From assembly GCA_036936605.1 (NCBI GenBank), contig JAUPFV010000004.1, forward strand, positions 67,604,352 to 67,668,351: 64,000 nt of DNA. The letters are read 5' to 3'. A program made the position numbers and the translations under genes. Within the stretch, counting starts at the first letter, position 1; each line of letters starts with the position of its first letter. The stretch is from Limnanthes douglasii subsp. nivea (lineage: Eukaryota > Streptophyta > Magnoliopsida > Brassicales > Limnanthaceae). Under the pieces are notes generated by a model. It was not told where the DNA came from. It saw only the letters and a program-made list of their open reading frames with translations, and ran no database searches. Positions 56,750-64,000 of the stretch are shown one piece after another.

Positions 56750-58329
56750 TGGTGAAAGGAGGCTGGTTAAACTTATTCGATCTGGAAAAAGCAAGAAGAG
56801 AGGCAAGAATCACAGCTGGACTCCCTGCATCTATTGGTGGAGAGATTAGCCAAACAATGCCAAATACGGAAAAAAGTTCATCATGATCAAGAACATCTGT
56901 ATTCACCAAGTTGAATGAATGAGCATCAGAGAACTGGGGAATCACTTTTCACAACTGTTTGACCTTTGGAAACATGTTGAGGGCTCACTTATGGAATACC
57001 ACGGGGAGCAGCGACCTTTCTTCGGAGCAACTGACCACTCCTCCTCCCTTGGATGTCATTCTAAAGAGGGATGAGGCTAAGGATGTCAAACTTCAATTAC
57101 TAGCCCGGAACAAAGCCTTTAGTCACCTGGATAAAATCAAGAACAAGAGGAAGAAGAAAGCTGAATTTGACTCATCTGACCAAATCTCTGAAGGTGTTGG
57201 TTCAGAGAGTTGATAAGTAATCAATGCCGTTTTGTTAGAGGCAGTTGCAGCCACAATAGGGGAAACCGATGGATCTATCATCCAATCCAAATTATGAAGA
57301 AGAGTCACAAGAGGTGCAAAGAAGGCAGCGGCCAAAGAGCTTTAAAGAAAAACAAAAGTAGCTTGAGAACAGAGATAATACTTCGTCCTTCGGAATTTCT
57401 TCCTCCCATTCCTACTAACGTTACCACAAGAAGAGGTTCCCCCTAACCCATTTCTAACAGGCGAACAACCAACTATTGAAGGAGAGGTGAACTTGGATGA
57501 ATTTTGTAATATGTATTATAGTGATCTTGATAAAGATGACTTCGAACAGACCTTTCCTCAAACCACCATAGCCAATGATGTAACCTATAATGGTGAGTCA
57601 TATGAGGTATCAAGTGAGTAGGATACTTGGATTCGTGCCATCTTAGGCTATATCAGGCCCATAGTTGATCTGGAGAGAAAAGTTAGAGATCAGGCTAAGG
57701 ACATAACTTCTCTAACCACCGATAATCAGAGTTTGAAGAATTCTCTTTCTTCGAACATCAGAAAGTGGAAAATTTAATTAAAGAGAAAGAAGAACTGAGC
57801 TCTAAACTAATCCAGAAAAAGGCTGCCTATGAGGATATCAAGATCAAGTACTCCAGATTGGAAATTGCCACCTCCATTGAGATCAAATCTTGGAAGGAAC
57901 AACAAGTTACTAATGCCAGCACAATCAGTACTTTATCCAGAGAGAAAGCTAGGTTGGAGAAGCTTCTTAAAGAGAAGAAAGATGAAAATGCTTCCTTAAT
58001 AAGGAAATAAGCCCAAGAGATAGCTGCAGGAATAGAGAAGTATGCAGCCGGTGTGGTGGATTCTTTGGAGAAAATGGATGAAGGAATTAAGTCGGATATG
58101 GTTCTCCTATTTCATAAGACCTTTGCGAAGAAAATTCTTGGGCCTTTATAGAATTACGTACCATACGAGGTGATACCTTTTCACACCATACCGGATGGAG
58201 ATAAACATTATTATTCTTTGCCAAGTGAGAGTGACTCTGATGAAGGAATTGATGAAAGTTCCAGTACTTACACCAAGAGTCCCACCAAAGATTTAGGTAA
58301 GGAAAAAACCGATAGGAATGAGAACTAAG
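56750..58329 (+). pseudogene. Antisense extra ORF of the right-hand gypsy element
   Basis: Plus-strand blocks in several frames: LVKGGWLNLFDLEKARREAR (about 56755), RAHLWNTTGSSDLSSEQL and DVILKRDEAKDVKLQLLARN (56990-57110), an acidic stretch (NMYYSDLDKDDFEQTF, 57510), then a long coiled coil (LERKVRDQAKDITSLTTDN, and at 57765-58010 ENLIKEKEELSSKLIQKKAA). The C-terminus is Ser/Asp-rich and ends about 58328. The layout (charged N-terminal part, C-terminal coiled coil, antisense to pol and next to the 3' LTR) equals that of the extra ORF at 8182-18456, though sequence similarity is low. No Transposase_28 start was recognised. Confidence 0.55.
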
Positions 58330-58580
58330 GTTACAGTGTTTGGTTTTCACATTTAATACTAAAGTCTTTGGATGACCAAAGAATTCTGTATTGTTTTAAA
58401 ACTAAAGTCCTTGGATGGATAAGGTGTTTGTTTAATGGTAGATCAGACGCCTTTCAATGAGTACTTAATATAAAATTACCTTCGTATGTATCCCTTCTTT
58501 TTAAGATTTAATATTGAACTTGTATTTAATTCTTCCTATGTAATTAATCATTGTTTAATTCATCGGATTCCTTGAAAAAA
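58330..58580. other. Spacer between extra ORF and tandem repeat
   Basis: A duplicated TAAAGTC-TTGGATG phrase occurs at 58360 and 58405. Nothing else is recognised. Confidence 0.4.
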
Positions 58581-58584
58581 TTAA

Positions 58585-58825
58585 TAGTGTTTTATAAATC
58601 CGATCACTTAAGGATGTTTTATTTGAATGATAGAGGGTGTTGAATAAATCCGATCACATCGAAGATATTTCATTTGAATGATGGAAAGTGTTGAATAAAT
58701 TTGATCACGTCAAAGATATTTCATTTGATAGATGGAAGGTGTTGAATAAATCCAATCACTTCAAAGATATTTCATTTGAATGATGGAAAGTGTTGAATAA
58801 ACCCGATCACTTCGTGCTCAACACA
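58585..58825 (+). repeat. About 51-bp tandem repeat, four to five units
   Basis: The phrase GTTGAATAAATCCGATCAC recurs near 58639, 58690, 58740 and 58792, with AAGATATTTCATTTGAATGA between. It sits between integrase and the extra ORF. Confidence 0.85.
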
Positions 58826-58979
58826 ATTCTTGAAAGAAGGCATAAATTATTTATTGATTTAATCTGAGACATCTAATAAAAAACTCCCCGCTCCACCAGG
58901 GTAAGAAAGAATATTCCCCTAAATATTTACATTGATATATGATAAAGTACATTTAAAAAAATATATATTCTAAGTACGA

Positions 58980-59990
58980 CCTGAGATGTTTGATGTTTCA
59001 AGGGTGATTTAGCAGACTGCCATTTTTATCCAAAAGCATATACGTCCCTTGCTTAATTTTCTCACTTATGATGTATGGCTCTTTCCAGTTTGGAGTCAAC
59101 TTACCAAAATATTTTTCTTTAGTGTGTAAGAAAATGTTTCTTAACCCTTTATTGTTGAAAATCCGTTCTTTTACTTTAGACGTATACATGCTTCTCATTA
59201 AGCCCTGATAATGCACACCCTTAAATGTGCCTTTACTCTGCTTTTTTTTTTCAATCAGATCCAACTGATTTCTTATCGCCATTTCATTATCTTGTTCGGT
59301 ATAATTTTGTATTTTGAAAGATGGTAGTGTCGCTTCTATAGGCACGATCGCATCCATCCCATGGACAAGGGCAAATAGACACTATTGGGTGGCCGTTCGT
59401 GGAGTAGTTCGGTAGGCCCACAATATTTCTTGCAAATAGCTTGGCCATTTTCCTGCAGCTCATTCCAGATTCATTTTAAACCATTTTAAAATAATTCGAT
59501 TAGAAACTTCAACCTACCCACTAGCTTCAGGATAGGAAGGAGAAGATAAACAATGTTGAATTCCTCTGGAGGTGCAAAATGTCTCCATATCTTTATTGTC
59601 AAACTGTGACCCATTGTTCGTAGTAATTTGTTGGAGAATTCCAAATCGGTAACAAATATTAGATATGATAAATTTTATGACTTCCTTTGAAGTGGTTCCA
59701 GCTAGTGGTGGAACTTCTATCCACTTAGAGTAGTAATCTATCACCACTATTATTGTTCTGAATCCTCCAGATGCTATGGGAAGAGGTCCAACCAAGTCCA
59801 AACCCCATTTGGCAAAAGGTATTGGTTCAGATATTGATTCGATAGGAACTGATGGCACGTGGATTTTATTTATGTACCTTTGGTAGGGATCACACCTTCT
59901 GACCATATCTTTAGCATTCTTCATTATTGTAGGCCAATAATACCCTGCTAACAAAACCCTCATGGTTAATGCCTTAAATTCAAAATGTGT
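58980..59990 (-). pseudogene. Gypsy integrase (right-hand element)
   Basis: The frame at 59963-59514 starts at the zinc-finger end (LLAGYYWPTIMKNAKDMVRR) and holds the core: WGLDLVGPLP (first Asp present), VVIDYYSKWIEV, then TTNNGSQF, where the second catalytic Asp is Asn. After a stop the C-terminal part (59357-58998) carries DLIEKKKQSKGTFKG, FGKLTPNWKEPYIIS and TYMLLDKNG. The His of the zinc finger lies upstream at KLHDE near 60005. Inactive. Confidence 0.8.
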
Positions 59991-59996
59991 TGAGCC

Positions 59997-60870
59997 TTAT
60001 TCATCGTGCAGTTTGGATAGACCATTTTGGGATTCTTCAAACCCTAAAAAACGCAGGAGGGGTCTGCTGAAAGATTTCTTATAAAGAACTTCTCTTAATA
60101 CCAGGAACCCATAAGACTTATACTTAACCATTTTAGCCAGGGCTTTATCCGGAGGCAAAAATTCATCGGAAATAAACTGAAAGATATCATACCTCCAGTC
60201 TTTGGGTTGAACGATAGACATGCTCATATGTTCTTCATCCTCTTTACCATCTTCTTTGCTTGAATCTATTGAGGGGAATTCTTGAATCAGAATCCATGGA
60301 TAGGCTTCAGAATAAGCTATGGTTGCTAAGGAGTTAGCCATAGTAATCTTTAATCTAGGGACATGTTCGTATTGGATACCTTTAAAGCTTGTAACAACTT
60401 CCCTTAATATCAGCAAATATTTTATCAATTTTTCTTTTTTAGCTTCAGATTGTCCCAGAGCATGATGGATAAGTAGTTGAGAGTCACGCATCAATCAGAC
60501 TCTCTTGCTTTACATATCAGAGATAACTTTAGACCGGCTATGTTTGCTTCATATTCTAACTCATTACCAAAACATATAGCCTGATACATAGTATCACCAT
60601 AAGGAGAAGTTCAACAAATTTCAGCCCCACATCCCGTGTACTAGACCCACTGTCTGTTCGGATTACCCATTCTTTCTTAGACTGGTTTTCTTATCTTTGT
60701 TCACAAGGTCGTTTACTATGAAACTCTACTAAATAATCAGCCACAGTTTAAGCTTTGGTTGCAGTTTGAGGTGAAAAATCAATATCATAATCACCCAGCT
60801 CAACTGACCACTTGGTCATTCTACTTGATATATCAGCCTTTTGTAGAACATTTTTCAAAGGAAAAGATGC
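59997..60870 (-). pseudogene. Gypsy second RNase H and linker (right-hand element)
   Basis: The frame at 60494-59997 carries RDSQLLIHHALGQSEAKKEK, YEHVPRLKITMANSLATIA (RNase H end), then the linker DWRYDIFQFISDEFLPPDKA and VLREVLYKKSFSRPLLRFLG before the integrase finger. The N-terminal part of this RNase H (60500-60870) is present only in broken frames. Confidence 0.7.
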
Positions 60871-61860
60871 TCAGACAACAATTAAATATGTTTGGAAGTA
60901 AGGCCTCACTTTTGTTGTTGTTATTACCAATGCCAAGGCCAACTTTTCTAACTTCAAATATCTCTCTTCTGCTTCTAATAGAATATTGCTTATATAATAC
61001 ACCAGAAGGCGGTAACTATCCATTTCTCTTACTAACACAACACTTACTGCATACTCCGATACAACTAAGTACATATAAAGTTTCTCCCCATGAACAGGTT
61101 TAAACAACGTCTTAGGTGAAGACAAATGCTTCTTGATTTCAATGAGGCTTGATCACACTCTGGAGAACAATTAAAGCCTTTTCCATTTATTAAAACTTGG
61201 AAAAATTGAGCACATTTGTCTGATGATCCTGAAATGAACCTATTTAATGCAGCCAATCGTCCGGTTAGTCTTTGAACTTCTTTAGTGCTTCGAGGAGGGT
61301 CCATAGCCAACAAAAACTTTAGCTGATTCGGACCAGGCTAAATCCCTTTTTCACTTATAACATAACCTAAAACCTTTCCAGACAGGATCCAATAAATACA
61401 TTTCTCCGGGTTTAACTTCACATTGATGGCTTTTAAGTTAGAAAAAGTTTCTTGAATATCGAATATGTGTTCATCTTCCTCGAGGCTCTTCACCATCATG
61501 TCATCTATATATACATCCATATTCCTGCCAATTTGACTTTAAAAGGCTTGATTTACTAATTTTGATAGGTGGCCCCAACATTTTTTTAATCCAAATGGCA
61601 TCACTTTGTAGCATTCGAGCCCTCTATCAATGATGAATGTAGTATGATATTGATCGTTCTGATCCACTTGTATCTGATTATATCCTGAAAAAGCATCCAT
61701 AACAGACAAAAATTTGTTGCCTGATGTATAATCCACCAACTGATCTATCTGGGGTACTGGAAATGGATCTTTAGGACATGTTGTGTTAAGATCAGTGAAA
61801 TCAATGCACATACGCCATTTTTCCATTCTTTTTCTTGACCAAAACATGATTTTTCGTCCA
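60871..61860 (-). pseudogene. Gypsy RT and RT-linked RNase H (right-hand element)
   Basis: RT frames read CIDFTDLNTTCPKDPFPVPQ, VMDAFSGYNQIQVDQ, ECYKVMPFGLKK (61847-61539) and DVYIDDMMVKSLEEDEH (61520-61338), so both catalytic boxes are intact. A stop after NQAF and further stops interrupt. The thumb and RNase H follow at 61313-60871: PPRSTKEVQRLTGRLAALNR, YMYLVVSEYAVSVVLVRE, LEKLALALV. The closest relative in the window is 23700-24849. Confidence 0.85.
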
Positions 61861-62500
61861 TAAAGGATATTGTGATTATTTGATATGGCCCATCTTGGTT
61901 AACCAATCGACTTCTTATACTATCACATCGGTGTTTTCTTTCGAAAATGTCCTTCTTCTCTAAACTACTAGTCTTACATCATATCGGAGCGATAACTTGT
62001 GACATATTACTTCGGCTGGAACTCCAGTTACATCATCATTACTACATGCAAACAAATGTAAATTGTTGGATAAGAAAGATAATAGTTTTTCTCTAGATGG
62101 TAACTTAGTTCCAATTCTGAAACTCTTGCTTTCAACAAAGAAATATATCTCAACTTCCTTAATATGTATTATAGCACTAGGAGCCTCCCTTGGATCAACT
62201 ATCTCATTATGATGGGTGGAAGGCTCCCGTAGTTGCTATTCCTTGTAAATTTTGGTTGCCTCCAATGTCTTTGAAGGAAGGACAGTATGATAAAATTATC
62301 TAGCCACCTTCTCGCTGCTTCGAACATCACCCACTTGTCCCCTTATAGTGTACTTTAGATGTTGATGGACACACACTTACTAGATTTTTAAAAGGCCATT
62401 AACCAATAATACTTCATCTTCAAAATCACCAATGGCCTCAGCCAAACTGCCAGTAAACCCTACAATAGTTCTGTTTAATCGATGATTGAACGAGAGATTC
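61861..62500 (-). other. Gypsy protease-RT spacer
   Basis: Only broken minus-strand frames. It lies inside the element between the protease and RT and has no recognisable domain. Confidence 0.4.
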
Positions 62501-62600
62501 GTCATTTGTTTGTAAACAGTTAAAATAATACGTTTGCCGAACTACCATTGTCAATCAGGATCCTTCGGACGTCATTGCCCCCAATTGATGCTCATATTAC
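62500..62600 (-). pseudogene. Gypsy protease box (right-hand element)
   Basis: The minus strand encodes RRILIDNGSSANVLF and then a stop. This is the aspartic-protease active-site loop in the DNGSS form shared with the element at 7069-23700. Confidence 0.6.
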
Positions 62601-63479
62601 CACAATATCTTCATATGGGCCAGCAATATCTCTTAAGTCATACTCATTAAAGACTATGAAAGGAGTAGGGGCCTGGTACAGATGTGTAGATATCTTTCTT
62701 TCAAATTGGGTAGTGAAACTATTGACATACCTTTTTTTAACAACTCGAAGGTGCCGTTAGAGTGTGTCCCCCAAATATAATCAAAGATTCAAAAAACTGC
62801 ATCAGATCGGACAAATTACGAGACTTATCCACTATTACCCTCACTTGATTCAGGTCTGGATCAGGATCAAGATATTCATTATCAACATCAAATATTTCAA
62901 TAATCATCATAGTGTATTTCTATCTGGAAGTCCCTGGAATAACTGATGAAGGTGTTCGAGGTTCATTGGTACTTGCTCTGTTGCCCTCTTGATTTTTAAT
63001 GAAGGAACCCAATTTCCCTCTTTCGATGAGATTTTTTACTTCCTGTTTTAGTGATATGGAATCATTTGTGTTATGACCCATATAATTATGGTACTAGTAG
63101 TAGCAAGTATTTCGGGTTTCTTTAGGAGACTGTAATGGGTTTGGGGCCCTCAAATGAACCTAATTTTTTTTTATCATAAATTTTGCTACACACTCTCCCA
63201 ACTCAACAAACCATCCAGGTTGAACGCAAGGGCCTCTTTTATTTCAGCCTTGTTGGTTTTGGTTGGACTGATTTTTTGTGGGTCGGTGAGATCCATGTAC
63301 AAATTCTTTTGGTTTATAACTGGACTGGGTTGTTGGTTGTGGAGCTAGTCTGACGAGGGACTCTGGTATTTTTGGTTTCTTCAACCGTGATTTATTTTCT
63401 AACTTGGTTTAATAGCCCCCCAAAATTCATCACTATTTTCGGGTCATCGAATCAGCTACGTCACCCAGATTCAGACCTT
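62601..63479 (-). other. Gypsy gag-protease region, no clear domain
   Basis: Interior of the right-hand element. Frames are short. Minus-strand coding is inferred from position only. Confidence 0.4.
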
Positions 63480-63960
63480 GTCTCAAAAAGGCAATGACCA
63501 CTTGTTCAAAGTAGTTAGCCAGCCATCATTTGTATTCACAATCCTACTTATGTATTATTTAAAGACTCGTTCGGTTCCTCGGAACAATGAATGATGATGT
63601 CCCAATTTCTTTTAACCTCTTTGCTTCCTACGAATTGCCTTCGAAAAGCAACCTAAAACATATTAAAGTTCTTTATAGATCCATGGGGAATGTTATTGTA
63701 CCACTTGAGGGCGCTTCTTTTAATAGTTTGTGAGAAAGCTCGACAGAGCAGCTTGTCATCATCATCATCAAAGTTCATCATAAAATTTTGAAACTGCTCA
63801 AGATGGTTTTTCGGGTCTTTATCCCATCGTATATTTCCATCTTAAAGTTATCAAACCTTTTGGGAAGATGTCTGGATACATGTTTTGAAGATAAAGGCGG
63901 TTATCTCCAATTATGACTATGACTAAACACTGAATCTATATTTGGGGTGGCGAAAATACC
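63480..63960 (-). pseudogene. Gypsy gag (right-hand element)
   Basis: The minus strand reads DPKNHLEQFQNFMMNFDDDD, then LLCRAFSQTIKRSALKWYNN, IPHGSIKNF and FRRQFVGSKEVKRNWDIII, the Retrotrans_gag pattern. A stop follows FNMF, and more stops occur downstream. The 5' LTR lies outside the window. Confidence 0.75.
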
Positions 63961-64000
63961 TAGTTCGTATTGTCATGCAAATGGGTCAATCAAAATATGG

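Larger units (their letters stand above)
55933..64000 (-). mobile_element. Tat-like gypsy element inserted in MULE 2
   Basis: A minus-strand element running past the right edge. Order from right to left: gag, protease, RT, RNase H, integrase, tandem repeat, opposite-strand extra ORF, 3' LTR. It interrupts the transposase gene of large MULE 2 at about 55932. It is related to the plus-strand fragment at 23700-24849 and shares the architecture of the triplicated element at 7069-23700, but with an unrelated LTR. Confidence 0.8.

Noticed and set aside
1..64000. tRNA or rRNA genes
   Set aside because: No cloverleaf with A and B boxes or rRNA core sequence was recognised by eye; a covariance-model scan would settle it.

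Overview
This is nuclear DNA from a flowering plant, probably a eudicot. It is AT-rich and built almost entirely of nested, decayed transposable elements. The evidence is plant-type LINE, Ty3/gypsy (Tat-like) and Ty1/copia polyproteins, MuDR-type transposases, GT-AG introns, TATA boxes and a TGGTATCAGAGC primer-binding site. The species cannot be fixed from the sequence. The only likely host gene is a partial one running off the left edge (1-216, minus), whose N-terminus looks like an organelle-targeting peptide.

Layout. 640-6290: a minus-strand LINE with ORF1 (DUF4283 plus zinc knuckle) and ORF2 (endonuclease, RT, RNase H), full of stops. 6905-7068: a second LINE 3' scrap cut by an LTR. 7069-23700: a minus-strand Tat-like gypsy element whose 3' half (RNase H, integrase and an opposite-strand extra ORF) is repeated three times in tandem with a 5163-bp period. 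23700-24849: a plus-strand gypsy RT/RNase H fragment. 24880-25192: an LTR-like block. 25570-26830: another LINE ORF1. 27440-30490: a 3'-truncated copia element with PBS. 31125-32859: a Mutator-like element (MULE) that has captured a J-domain (DnaJ) gene fragment. 33073-34057: a possible Stowaway-like MITE holding a 702-bp MULE with perfect 9-bp target duplications.

The most interesting part is 34140-55932, two large diverged MULEs with the same plan. Each has a multi-exon plus-strand gene, which in the first element ends in a Ulp1-like (C48) protease domain with its catalytic Cys changed to Tyr. Each also has a short ORF with a basic KRKR motif and an acidic tail, and a convergent minus-strand MuDR/MULE/SWIM transposase. 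Both are sprinkled with many short near-identical words outside the exons: TTTCGCATCTATC in the first, GAGTTGTTTGCAAC and AATTCGCATCC in the second. Two small non-autonomous MULEs (33269-33970 and 43045-44394, the second inserted in the first large MULE) are made mostly of about 50-bp repeats combining the same words, and their ends resemble those of the second large MULE.

55933-64000: a third Tat-like gypsy element on the minus strand, inserted into the transposase gene of the second MULE. It again has an extra ORF on the opposite strand between pol and the 3' LTR, plus a small tandem repeat array. No tRNA, rRNA or CRISPR features were found. Nearly all element genes carry stops or frameshifts, so they are given as pseudogenes; exon limits are approximate.
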